Notes: generated from the letters alone by a model not told the origin. 23,235 nucleotides of DNA from Frankiales bacterium (GCA_025464915.1 JAODNF010000088.1:1-23235); one strand, 5' to 3'. Shown: positions 7,213 to 13,695, counted from the first letter of the stretch. Program-made: numbers and translations.

Positions 7213-8078
7213 CCTCCCTTGCGCACTGGGTCGAGGGCGCCCGGCCCCGGACCCTGCCTGCCGCGATCTCGCCCGTGCTCGTCGGCACCGGCGCAGCCGC
7301 CGCGGCGTCGTCCTTCGTGTGGGACCGCGCCCTGCTCGCCCTGCTCGTCTCGCTCGCGCTGCAGGTGGGGGTGAACTACGCGAACGACTACAGCGACGGC
7401 ATCCGAGGCACCGACGAGGTGCGGGTCGGGCCGCTGCGACTGGTCGGCTCGGGGGTCGCGTCAGCGCGGTCGGTGAAGCTGGCTGCCTTCACCTCCTTCG
7501 GCGTCGCCGCCGTCGCGGGCCTCGTGCTCGCACTGCTCACGACGCCCTGGCTGCTCCTCGTGGGCGTCGCGGCGATCGCCGCGGCGTGGGGCTACACCGG
7601 AGGCAAGAACCCCTACGGCTACAAGGGCTTCGGGGAGGTCTTCGTCTTCGTGTTCTTCGGCCTGGTGGCCGTCATCGGCACGACGTACGTCCAGGTCGAG
7701 CGCATCACCTGGCTGGCCGTCGCGGGTGGCATCGCCTCGGGGGCCCTGGCCTGCGCGATCCTCGTGACCAACAACGTGCGCGACATCCCGACGGACCGCG
7801 AGCACGACAAGCTCACCCTCGCCGTGCGCCTTGGCGACGCGCGCAGCCGGGTGCTCTACCAGGCCCTCGTCGTGGTGCCGTTCGTCTTCGCCGTGGTTGC
7901 CGCGTTCTCCCGACCGCTCGCCCTGATCGCGCTGCTGGCGACGCCGCTGGCCTGGAGCCCGCTGCAGCTGGTCCGCGGCGGCGCCAAGGGCCGTGAGCTG
8001 GTCGCGGTCCTGCAGGCCACCGGCAAGCTGCAGCTCGCGTTCGGCATCCTGCTGGGTGCCGGTCTCGCCCTGCCGTGA
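7209..8078 (+). CDS. menA: 1,4-Dihydroxy-2-naphthoate polyprenyltransferase
   Basis: An integral membrane UbiA-family prenyltransferase that attaches the isoprenoid tail to DHNA to give demethylmenaquinone. The 289-residue protein shows both aspartate-rich metal/diphosphate motifs: NDYSDGIRGTDE (59-70) and NNVRDIPTDREHDK (188-201). Between and after them are several transmembrane helices (for example around 40-58, 95-128, 145-160 and 165-187). HWVEGARPRTLPAAISPVLVG is the typical MenA N terminus. The start ATG at 7209 overlaps the menE TGA (ATGA), so the two are translationally coupled. Its product feeds MenG at the window's left end. It is the last gene of the menB-menE-menA unit. Confidence 0.95.
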   Translation: MTSLAHWVEGARPRTLPAAISPVLVGTGAAAAASSFVWDRALLALLVSLALQVGVNYANDYSDGIRGTDEVRVGPLRLVGSGVASARSVKLAAFTSFGVAAVAGLVLALLTTPWLLLVGVAAIAAAWGYTGGKNPYGYKGFGEVFVFVFFGLVAVIGTTYVQVERITWLAVAGGIASGALACAILVTNNVRDIPTDREHDKLTLAVRLGDARSRVLYQALVVVPFVFAVVAAFSRPLALIALLATPLAWSPLQLVRGGAKGRELVAVLQATGKLQLAFGILLGAGLALP

Positions 8079-8199
8079 CCCACGAGCACGACCGGTCCGT
8101 GCGCCGAACCTGCGGGCAGGCTGGCGCTAAAGCCCTTGTAGCCAAGGGGATCGGACTGCCACCCTTCGACGTTCCGTTCACGCAGAGAGGTACGTCGTC
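8079..8199 (+). other. rtcB leader region with hairpin and tRNA-5'-half-like string
   Basis: This 121 bp gap lies between menA and rtcB. It contains a hairpin, CCCTTG (8133-8138), loop TAGC, CAAGGG (8143-8148). A second CCCTT (8162-8166) could pair with the same AAGGG, so two structures compete. The string from 8132 to 8151 follows the pattern GCCCNNGTAGCNNAGGGGAT, which resembles the acceptor and D-arm of an actinobacterial tRNA-Arg. No 3' half or T-arm closes it, so it is not a tRNA gene. AGAGAGG at about 8184-8190 is a plausible ribosome binding site for rtcB. An upstream CCTGCGGGCAGG (8109-8120) is a weak hairpin after menA. Confidence 0.4.
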
Positions 8200-8898
8200 A
8201 TGACCGCCACCCAGGTCGCTCCCAAGCTCCTCAGCTGGGCCAGCGACATCGAGCCCGCCACGATCGCGCAGGCCGAGCGCACCGCTCGCCTCGACATCGT
8301 CTCGGGTCACGTTGCCCTGATGCCCGACGCCCACGTCGGCATCGGCAGCACGGTGGGCTCGGTCGTCCCGACGAAGAACGCCGTCATCCCGAGCTGCGTC
8401 GGCGTCGACATCGGCTGCGGCATGATCGCGACCGAGACGGACCTGACCGAGAGCGACCTGCCCGGCAGCATCGACGCGCTCATGCCCCTGACCGCCAAGG
8501 GCATCCCGAGCGGCGTCGGCAAGGGCCACGACTACGGCGCGGGCAAGGTCGACGCCTCCTTCGAGGAGCTCGGCTCGCCGCACACGAAGCTCGACGGCAA
8601 GCTCGCCCAGACCGCTGCCCTGCAGTACGGGACGCTGGGCTCGGGCAATCACTTCGTGGAGCTGACCGTCGACGAGCGCGGGGTCGTCTGGACCGTGCTG
8701 CACTCGGGCTCGCGCGGCGTCGGCAACAAGCTGGCCAGCAAGCACATCGAGGGCGCGAAGGGGTTGATGAAGGAGCGGCTCGGTGTCGAGAAGCTCGAGG
8801 ACCCGTCGCTGGCGTACCTGCTCGACGGCGAGCCGGCCTTCGACGCCTACATCCAGGACATGCTCTGGGCCCAGCGCTACGCGATGGGCAACCGGTAG
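8200..8898 (+). CDS. rtcB: RtcB N-terminal part (up to the internal TAG)
   Basis: A 232-residue product if the TAG terminates. The ATG at 8200 follows AGAGAGG by about 9 nt and begins TATQVAPKLLSWAS, like family members. It carries DAHVGIGSTVGSV (43-55), CVGVDIGCGM (66-75), GSGNHFVEL (148-156) and LHSGSRGVGNK (167-177). It lacks the guanylate-accepting His, so it cannot be an active ligase alone. Confidence 0.8.
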   Translation: MTATQVAPKLLSWASDIEPATIAQAERTARLDIVSGHVALMPDAHVGIGSTVGSVVPTKNAVIPSCVGVDIGCGMIATETDLTESDLPGSIDALMPLTAKGIPSGVGKGHDYGAGKVDASFEELGSPHTKLDGKLAQTAALQYGTLGSGNHFVELTVDERGVVWTVLHSGSRGVGNKLASKHIEGAKGLMKERLGVEKLEDPSLAYLLDGEPAFDAYIQDMLWAQRYAMGNR

Positions 8899-8901
8899 GT
8901 C

Positions 8902-9372
8902 ATGAACAAGGCATTCCTCAAGGCTGTGTTCAAGGTCGTCGGCAAGGGCAAGGTCGTCCGCACCATCAACTGCCACCACAACTTCACGCAGCGCGAGACG
9001 CACGGCGGCGTGGAGATGTGGATCACCCGCAAGGGCGCGATCAAGGCAGCGAAGGGCGACCTCGGCGTCATCCCGGGCTCGATGGGCACCCGCAGCTACG
9101 TGGTGGAGGGCCTGGGCTCGGCGGCGTCGTACGAGTCCTGCTCGCACGGCGCTGGTCGCCGGATGAGCCGGGGCGAGGCACGTCGCTCGCTCACGGCCTC
9201 GAGCCTGAAGAAGGCGATGGCCGGCCGCACCTGGAACGAGGCGCAGGCCGATGCCCTCGTCGACGAGCACCCGCTCGCGTACAAGGACATCGACCAGGTC
9301 ATGGCCGACCAGGCCGACCTGGTGAGGGTGCAGCACACGCTGCGCCAGGTCTTCAACTACAAGGGCGTCTGA
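8902..9372 (+). CDS. rtcB: RtcB C-terminal part (after the internal TAG)
   Basis: A 156-residue frame opening with ATG one codon after the TAG, in the same frame as the upstream part. It carries NCHHNF (23-28), VIPGSMGTRSY (56-66), SHGAGRRMSR (81-90, guanylated His) and the family C-terminal end VRVQHTLRQVFNYKGV. No usable Shine-Dalgarno precedes the ATG: the AGG of the TAG-GTC context lies only 2 nt away. Separate translation would therefore need reinitiation. It is more likely the second half of one broken or read-through gene. Confidence 0.75.
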   Translation: MNKAFLKAVFKVVGKGKVVRTINCHHNFTQRETHGGVEMWITRKGAIKAAKGDLGVIPGSMGTRSYVVEGLGSAASYESCSHGAGRRMSRGEARRSLTASSLKKAMAGRTWNEAQADALVDEHPLAYKDIDQVMADQADLVRVQHTLRQVFNYKGV

Positions 9373-9401
9373 CAGAACTCAGCGCCCCGCGACGCAGTCA
9401 C

Positions 9402-9407
9402 TAGCCT
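9402..9407 (+). promoter_or_regulatory. -10-like hexamer of the NfeD-like gene
   Basis: TAGCCT, 7 nt before the GTG at 9415. It matches TANNNT, with no Shine-Dalgarno in between. It suggests the NfeD-like/flotillin pair has its own leaderless promoter rather than depending on rtcB. Confidence 0.45.
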
Positions 9408-9414
9408 GACGGGT

Positions 9415-9621
9415 GTGGAGGAGCTGGTCGGGAAGCTGGGCGAGGTGGTCACCCGGATCGAGGGCGGGGAGGAGCCGGGAGAGGTCAGCCTGCTCGTCTA
9501 CGGGATGTACGAGAGGTACTTCGCCCTCGGGCGCGAAGAGATCCCCCTCGGCTCTAAGGTCCTGGTTATCCACGACCGCGGGAACCGCACGGTCGACGTC
9601 GAGCCGTGGAGCGGTCTCTAG
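9415..9621 (+). CDS. NfeD-like OB-fold small protein
   Basis: A 68-residue soluble protein. The pattern VGKLGEVVTRIEGGEEPGEV, then GREEIPLGSKVLVIHDRGNRTVDVEPW, fits the small five-stranded OB domain at the C terminus of NfeD proteins (G-x-V ... I-x-x-G-x-x-V-x-V ... G-x-x-x-x-V-x-P). NfeD proteins partner with SPFH/flotillin proteins, and the next gene, 10 bp downstream, is one. This protein has neither the protease nor the membrane part of longer NfeD forms. The start is the GTG at 9415, chosen for the EELVGKLGEV opening and the -10-like TAGCCT 7 nt upstream. The family call rests on pattern and neighbour only. Confidence 0.68.
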   Translation: MEELVGKLGEVVTRIEGGEEPGEVSLLVYGMYERYFALGREEIPLGSKVLVIHDRGNRTVDVEPWSGL

Positions 9622-9631
9622 GAGAGCTCCG

Positions 9632-10783
9632 ATGTTCGGTTGGCGGGTCCCGGCGCCCAACGAGGCGATGCTCATCAGTGGCGGTAAGCAGAAGAGCGTC
9701 GAGGGCGCCCTGCCGTTCAAGATCGTGTCGGGTCATGGCGCGTTCGTGCTCCCGGTGTTCCGCAAGGCCAGCTTCCTGAGCCTGGCGATGCGCGAGGCCG
9801 TCGTGACCGACGACTGCGTGACGCAGCAGGGCATCACGCTGCTGGTGAAGGCGGTCATCGCGTTCAAGGTCGGCAGCGACCCGGCGAGCATCGCGGCGGC
9901 GGCGCAGCGGTTCCTCGACGACCAGGACCACATGGACGCCCTGACCGGGCAGATCTTCGCCGGCCACCTCCGCAGCATCGTCGGCTCGATGACCGTCGAG
10001 TCGATCATCCGCGAGCGCCAGACGCTCGCCGAGAACGACCTCGACGCGAGCAAGGTCGAGATGGGCCACCTGGGACTGACGGTGGACTCGTTGCAGATCC
10101 AGAGCATCGACGACAAGGGCAGCGGCTACATCGCCGCGCTGGCCGCGCCGCACCAGGCGACGGTCAACCAGGCCGCCAAGATCGCCCAGGCCGCGGCCGA
10201 CCAGGCCAGCGCGATGGCGCAGCAGGAGTCCGACCGCAACCAGGCGGAGTTCGCGCGGCAGACGGCCATCAAGCGCGCCGAGTACCAGGCCGAGATCGAC
10301 ACGGCTCAGGCCCGCCAGGCGCAGGCTGGTCCGCTCGCCGAGGCGCAGGCCCAGCAGGCCGTCCTGCAGGAGCAGTCCCTGGTGGCGAAGAAGAACGCCG
10401 ATCTGCGCGAGGCGGAGCTGATCGCGGAGGTCGTGAAGCCGGCCATGGCGGAGGCCGAGCGCATCAAGACCATTGCCAAGGCCCAGGCCGAGGCGACGAA
10501 GCTGTCCGCGGGCGCGGCAGCCGCCGAGGGCCGCATCGCGCTCGACCAGCAGCTCATCGCGCAGCTGCCCGAGCTGCTGCGCGCCGCGGCAGAGGGCCTG
10601 CAGGGCGCCAACCTCACGGTGCTCAACGGCGCGGAGGGCCTCAACGGGACCGTGGCTTCCCTTGCGTCCCAGGGTCTCGCGATCCTCAAGAGCCTCAACG
10701 CCGCGATGCCGAGCAACGTGGACGGCGAGGTCGTGTACGACGAGACGGCCGACGCCGGAGAAGCACCCGCCGACGAGGCCTAG
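9632..10783 (+). CDS. Flotillin-like SPFH domain protein
   Basis: A 383-residue SPFH/band 7 protein. The N-terminal half (about 1-180) is the SPFH domain: MFGWRVPAPNEAMLISGG, FVLPVFRKASFLSLAMREA, CVTQQGITLLVKAVIAFKVG and ESIIRERQTLAENDLDASKVEMGHLGLTVDSLQIQSIDD. The second half (about 180-340) is a long Ala/Gln/Glu-rich helix expected to form the flotillin coiled coil and drive oligomerisation. The acidic tail ends DAGEAPADEA. No N-terminal membrane helix or signal is seen, so membrane contact would be peripheral, as in flotillins. The ATG at 9632 has AGGAGA about 6 nt upstream, overlapping the stop of the NfeD-like gene. A role as a membrane microdomain scaffold is inferred from the family. 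It converges on the polymerase-like gene with only 9 bp between stops. Confidence 0.88.
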   Translation: MFGWRVPAPNEAMLISGGKQKSVEGALPFKIVSGHGAFVLPVFRKASFLSLAMREAVVTDDCVTQQGITLLVKAVIAFKVGSDPASIAAAAQRFLDDQDHMDALTGQIFAGHLRSIVGSMTVESIIRERQTLAENDLDASKVEMGHLGLTVDSLQIQSIDDKGSGYIAALAAPHQATVNQAAKIAQAAADQASAMAQQESDRNQAEFARQTAIKRAEYQAEIDTAQARQAQAGPLAEAQAQQAVLQEQSLVAKKNADLREAELIAEVVKPAMAEAERIKTIAKAQAEATKLSAGAAAAEGRIALDQQLIAQLPELLRAAAEGLQGANLTVLNGAEGLNGTVASLASQGLAILKSLNAAMPSNVDGEVVYDETADAGEAPADEA

Positions 10784-10792
10784 CGGAGCCGG

Positions 10793-12352
10793 TCAGCCCT
10801 TGGCCTCCGACCAGCGCTGGACCACGGCGATGTCGGCGACGAACCGCACGCCTGAGCCGGACGCCCAGTGGCCCGCGGTGGAAGTGAGGGCGGAGTGCAG
10901 CAGCCCGACGGCGGCACCGGCCTCCGCGACCGGCACGTGCAGGAGCAGCTCGTCGTGCAGGCACAGCACGATGCGGCCGCCGGCCAGCCCGTTGCGGACG
11001 GCCGCCGCCCACGCCTTGAACAGCTCGGCCGCGGCGCCCTGCACCACGGCGTTGCGGGTGTAGCGGCCGACGCCCCCACCACCGGTGAGGATCAGCCGGC
11101 CGCCGTGCGTCCGGAGGTCCTCCCCGACCCGGCCGCTCTCCTCGGCAGCCCGCAGGAACGCGAGGGCGACGGGGTAGGCCTGGTCCATCTGCTTGAGCGC
11201 CTGGCCGGCGGCGCCGGAGGTCTGGCCGTACATCGCCGCCAGGACCGCGATCTTGGCGGTCGGGCGGTCAACGCCCAGCATCGTCGCGACCGGGGTGTAG
11301 AGGTCGTCCTGCGCCGCGGCTGCCGCGAACGCGCGGTCACCGGAGACCGCGGCCAGCACCCGCGGCTCTACCTGGCCGAGGTCGGCGCGCACCAGGACGT
11401 ACCCCTCGTCTGCCGCGATCGCTGGTCGGAGCTCCGCCGGCAACGAGTGCAGCCCGGCCGAGGCCGTCATCCGGCCCGCGCCCCCGTCGGCCGACAGCCA
11501 CTCGCCTCGGAGCCGGCCGCCGGAGACGTGCGCCGCGATCCAGTCGTACCCGTAGGTGGTCGCGACCCGCTCGGCCTTGCGCCAGGCGAGGAGCGCGTCG
11601 ACGACGGGGTGCGCGGCGCGGTACGCCTCGAGCCGGTGCGAGCGGGTGTCCGGGACGTCGATCCCGAAGCGGGTGAGGGCGTCGCGCACCGAGAGCGGGT
11701 TGCGCAGGTCAACGTCGTCACCGCGGAACAGCTCGAGCACCGGGGCGTCCCGGGCATCGCGGTCGTCGGCCCGGATCAGCTGCGCGACCAGCGCGGTGCC
11801 GCCGACGGTGTCGAACGGCAGGCCGTCGGCCTCGAGCTCGGCGCAGAGCAGTGAGGCGGCCGACTCGATCCAGGCCGTCGTCAGCCGCAGGTGCGGGCCG
11901 GTCGGGGCGGCACGCGGGTCGGGCAGGGCGAGCAGCCGCGCCTCCTGGCGCTGCTGCACGACGAGGGCGAGCGCCGCGAGGTCCTGGACCGGCGCGAACC
12001 GCCAGGCGTCCGTGTGCAGCGACCCGTCGTCCCGGACGGCCCGGCTGAACGGCTCGACGGCCGACAGCGCCGAGTCGAACAGCGAGAAGTCGTCGGACCG
12101 GGCGGGGGCGGGCAGGTCGTGAACGGCGTTCCAGACCGCGGCCGGGTCGCCGCGGCGCCCTCCGAACAGGACGGCGTGCACGGCCCCGAGGTCCCAGACC
12201 TGTCGCGGGCGGTGCGGGAGCAGCGGGGTGCCGGCAGCGCTCCACAGGACGAGGCGGTCGGCGACGCCCGCGAGGTCGTCGCGCGACCCGACCCACGAGC
12301 GACCAGGGGTCGCCAGCCCGACGGCCCCGCCGCGGACGACGACCGCGAGCAC
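10793..12352 (-). CDS. Family A DNA polymerase-like protein (annotated 3'-5' exonuclease/polymerase type)
   Basis: A 519-residue protein with a complete set of Pol I (family A) polymerase motifs. Motif A is ADLGQVEPRVLA (D324, Q327, E329, R331), motif B is RPTAKIAVLAAMYG (R363, K367, Y375) and motif C is CLHDELLL (H466, D467, E468). Motif B carries Leu where Pol I has the dNTP-contacting Phe. The N-terminal 150 residues hold WDLGAVHAVLFGG but no clear DxE exonuclease motif, so proofreading is doubtful. It lacks the 5'-nuclease domain and is much smaller than PolA, so it is an accessory polymerase-like protein. The GTG start at 12352 is 1 nt after the stop of the DUF4229 gene, suggesting coupling. 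Its cellular role is unknown to me. Confidence 0.88.
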   Translation of the reverse strand: MLAVVVRGGAVGLATPGRSWVGSRDDLAGVADRLVLWSAAGTPLLPHRPRQVWDLGAVHAVLFGGRRGDPAAVWNAVHDLPAPARSDDFSLFDSALSAVEPFSRAVRDDGSLHTDAWRFAPVQDLAALALVVQQRQEARLLALPDPRAAPTGPHLRLTTAWIESAASLLCAELEADGLPFDTVGGTALVAQLIRADDRDARDAPVLELFRGDDVDLRNPLSVRDALTRFGIDVPDTRSHRLEAYRAAHPVVDALLAWRKAERVATTYGYDWIAAHVSGGRLRGEWLSADGGAGRMTASAGLHSLPAELRPAIAADEGYVLVRADLGQVEPRVLAAVSGDRAFAAAAAQDDLYTPVATMLGVDRPTAKIAVLAAMYGQTSGAAGQALKQMDQAYPVALAFLRAAEESGRVGEDLRTHGGRLILTGGGGVGRYTRNAVVQGAAAELFKAWAAAVRNGLAGGRIVLCLHDELLLHVPVAEAGAAVGLLHSALTSTAGHWASGSGVRFVADIAVVQRWSEAKG

Positions 12353-12353
12353 G

Positions 12354-12623
12354 TCAGTCGCTGTCGAGCCGGGCCTGGCGGGCGGCCAGCTCGGAGGCCT
12401 TGGCGGCCCGCTGCTCGGCCAGAGCCTGCCCGAAGCGGTCGCGCTGGGCGCGCAGCAGCACCAGCGCCAGGACGGAGGAGCCGATCAGCGACAGCAGCAG
12501 CAGCGGCATGCCGTTGATGGAGGTGCCCGCGAGGCCGAAACCGCTCCAGATCAGGGCGGCCACGACGACGAACAGCCCGAGACGCCCGAGGGTGTAGACG
12601 AGGAAGGCACGCCGCAGGGACAT
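12354..12623 (-). CDS. DUF4229 small membrane protein
   Basis: An 89-residue protein matching the actinobacterial DUF4229 pattern. Two hydrophobic helices (about 8-32, VYTLGRLGLFVVVAALIWSGF; about 39-57, MPLLLLSLIGSSVLALVLL) are followed by a charged tail RAQRDRFGQALAEQRAAKASELAARQARLD that should be cytoplasmic and helical. Function is unknown. The ATG at 12623 has GATACT 6 nt upstream, so it may be leaderless. It lies 11 bp after the Lrp gene and 1 bp before the polymerase-like gene, suggesting a three-gene minus-strand unit. Confidence 0.82.
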   Translation of the reverse strand: MSLRRAFLVYTLGRLGLFVVVAALIWSGFGLAGTSINGMPLLLLSLIGSSVLALVLLRAQRDRFGQALAEQRAAKASELAARQARLDSD

Positions 12624-12634
12624 GCACCCAGTAT

Positions 12635-13078
12635 CTACGGAACGCGGGCCCTGCCCTCGAAAGGAGTGTTGAGCACCACCGTGGTCCGGGTGCGGGTCAC
12701 GCCCGGCACGTGACGCAGGACCCGCAGCGTGCGGTCGAGGTCGTCGAGGTCGCGGACCCGGACCTTGACGAGGAACGCCTCGTCGCCGGCCACGAACCAG
12801 CAGTCCTCGATCTCGGGGACCTCGCGGAGGCGGGCGACGATGTCGTCGGCGTCGACGCCCTCGCGCTGCTGGAGCCCGACGAGCGCGCTGACCCCCAGTC
12901 CGACAGCACCCGGGGCGACCACCGCGGCCGTGCCGCGCAGCACGCCGTCCCGCTCGAGCTTGCGGACCCGCTCCTGGACCGCCGGCGCCGACAGTCCCAC
13001 CTGCCGGGCCAGGTCGGCCCAGGAGGCGCGCCCGTCGACCAGCAGCGCCTGCACGAGCCGTCGGTCGGTGTCGTCCAC
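12635..13078 (-). CDS. Lrp/AsnC family transcriptional regulator
   Basis: A 147-residue regulator. The N-terminal helix-turn-helix (DDTDRRLVQALLVDG, then WADLARQVGLSAPAVQERVRKLERDGVL) ends near residue 47. A RAM/effector-binding domain follows, with GVSALVGLQQREG, EVPEIEDCWFVAGDEAFLVKV and VLRHVPGVTRTRTTVVL. This family forms dimers or octamers and senses amino acids or small metabolites; the ligand cannot be told here. The GTG at 13078 gives the standard length, and the frame upstream is not family-like. AAGGA lies about 10 nt before it. It diverges from the 41-residue gene, with back-to-back -10 elements around 13117-13124, so it likely regulates that gene and itself. Confidence 0.92.
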   Translation of the reverse strand: MDDTDRRLVQALLVDGRASWADLARQVGLSAPAVQERVRKLERDGVLRGTAAVVAPGAVGLGVSALVGLQQREGVDADDIVARLREVPEIEDCWFVAGDEAFLVKVRVRDLDDLDRTLRVLRHVPGVTRTRTTVVLNTPFEGRARVP

Positions 13079-13116
13079 TTCACAGGTTCCTTCTGTTTCA
13101 AAGGCGGGTTTTGCTG

Positions 13117-13124
13117 AGTATGCT
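13117..13124. promoter_or_regulatory. Overlapping divergent -10 elements, lrp and 41-residue gene
   Basis: On the plus strand TATGCT (13119-13124) could serve the small gene. On the minus strand CATACT (13122-13117) could serve the Lrp gene. TTGC (13111-13114) and GCAA (13133-13136) flank them as an inverted repeat, a possible operator. This is inference from position and motif only. Confidence 0.35.
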
Positions 13125-13178
13125 TTGGAATCGCAAGGTCCACGACGATCCTGCCACAGCAATCCAAGGAGCACCACC

Positions 13179-13304
13179 ATGTTCACCAGTCTCGAGGCCG
13201 CCGTCGCCGGCGACCGCGTCCAGCAGCTCCGGGCGCAGGCCCGTCGCGACGGCCAGGCCCGGCTGGCCCGCAGCGCCCGCCGGCTCGCTCGCCGCTCTTC
13301 CTGA
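13179..13304 (+). CDS. 41-residue basic small protein divergent from Lrp
   Basis: A small gene supported by AAGGAG 7 nt before its ATG. The protein starts MFTSLEAAVAGDRVQQLRAQ and ends in an Arg/Ala-rich helix (ARRDGQARLARSARRLARRSS). It has no membrane segment, no cysteine and no known motif. It is strongly basic and probably one amphipathic helix, so nucleic acid or partner binding is possible but unproven. Divergence from an Lrp regulator, with facing promoters, suggests it is that regulator's target. I do not recognise a family. Confidence 0.62.
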   Translation: MFTSLEAAVAGDRVQQLRAQARRDGQARLARSARRLARRSS

Positions 13305-13368
13305 CCTGAACCGCGGGGCGCGCGGTCACGAAAACCAGACACGCCGTCACCTTCGGCGCACTCGGTCG

Positions 13369-13397
13369 TTGACCGGGCAGTACCAGAGCGTCACAGT
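13369..13397 (+). promoter_or_regulatory. Candidate promoter of the bldC-family gene
   Basis: TTGACC (13369-13374), a 17 bp spacer, then CACAGT (13392-13397). The -35 is good and the -10 weak. It lies 25 bp before the coding start, so the mRNA would have a short leader carrying the GGGGGAGGGA ribosome binding site. Confidence 0.45.
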
Positions 13398-13422
13398 GCC
13401 GCTCAGGGGGAGGGAATCTGTG

Positions 13423-13695
13423 ATGGCCGAGGACATGCCAAGCCGCGCGCCGCAACGCGATCGGCTGCTCACGCCCGGCGAGGTCGCGACGCTGTTCCGC
13501 GTCGACCCGAAGACCGTGACCCGATGGGCCTCAGCCGGCCGCATCGGCTCGATCCGCACGCCCGGCGGGCACCGCCGGTTCCGCGAGTCCGAGGTGCGCG
13601 CGCTGCTCCGCGGCGAGGCCGCCGAGGTCGCCGTGCCCGCGCAGCAGAACCTGTCCAACACGGTCGACCTCAACGCGCGCCGACTGGCCCGCTAA
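13423..13695 (+). CDS. bldC: BldC-family MerR-like DNA-binding protein
   Basis: A 90-residue protein with a single winged-helix MerR-like domain: LLTPGEVATLFRVDPKTVTRWASAGRIGSIRTPGGHRRFRE in consecutive segments at about residues 14-55, then SEVRALLRG. This matches Streptomyces BldC, which binds DNA cooperatively on direct repeats and times development. Streptomyces BldC is about 68 residues; this one has a longer C-terminal tail, EVAVPAQQNLSNTVDLNARR. GTG-ATG are tandem in frame at 13420/13423; the ATG with GGGAGGGA 8 nt upstream is preferred. A strong terminator follows the stop. Confidence 0.9.
   Translation: MAEDMPSRAPQRDRLLTPGEVATLFRVDPKTVTRWASAGRIGSIRTPGGHRRFRESEVRALLRGEAAEVAVPAQQNLSNTVDLNARRLAR

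Larger units (their letters stand above)
8200..9372 (+). pseudogene. rtcB: RNA ligase RtcB interrupted by an in-frame TAG
   Basis: RtcB joins RNA 3'-phosphate or 2',3'-cyclic phosphate ends to 5'-OH ends using GTP and Mn2+. One continuous frame from 8200 to 9372 encodes the whole family (390 codons before the final stop), except for a TAG at 8896-8898. The codon falls in ...AMGNR-[TAG]-VMNKAFLK..., where relatives usually have NRE or similar, so GAG to TAG is the simplest change. Metal-site residues D70, C73, H151 (GSGNHF) and H168 (HSGSRG) precede the stop. H259/H260 (NCHHNF) and the guanylated His H316 (SHGAGRRMSR) follow it. Neither half alone holds the active site. Both halves look conserved and free of frameshifts, so this is a recent nonsense mutation, a sequence error or readthrough. 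TAG ends menB and other genes here, so it is not a reassigned codon. Confidence 0.88.

Noticed and set aside
8132..8200. A complete tRNA gene upstream of rtcB
   Set aside because: Only the 5' half resembles a tRNA. No matching acceptor 3' strand or T-arm is present, and the D-stem has mismatches.
8896..8898. TAG read as pyrrolysine or a globally reassigned codon
   Set aside because: menB, the NfeD-like gene, the SPFH gene, lrp and hemB all end in TAG at family-appropriate places, and RtcB is not a known pyrrolysine protein.
7813..9336. Long open frame antisense to menA 3' end and rtcB
   Set aside because: It is opposite conserved RtcB sequence and has no motif. It would have to span the menA-rtcB gap as coding sequence. 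GC-bias shadow.
8200..9372. Intein or frameshift as the cause of the rtcB split
   Set aside because: Both halves are in the same frame and join with only a TAG codon between them. There is no inserted sequence.
13111..13422. Extending the bldC-family gene upstream in its open frame
   Set aside because: The extension has no family similarity, overlaps the 41-residue gene, and would bypass the promoter and ribosome binding site just before 13423.
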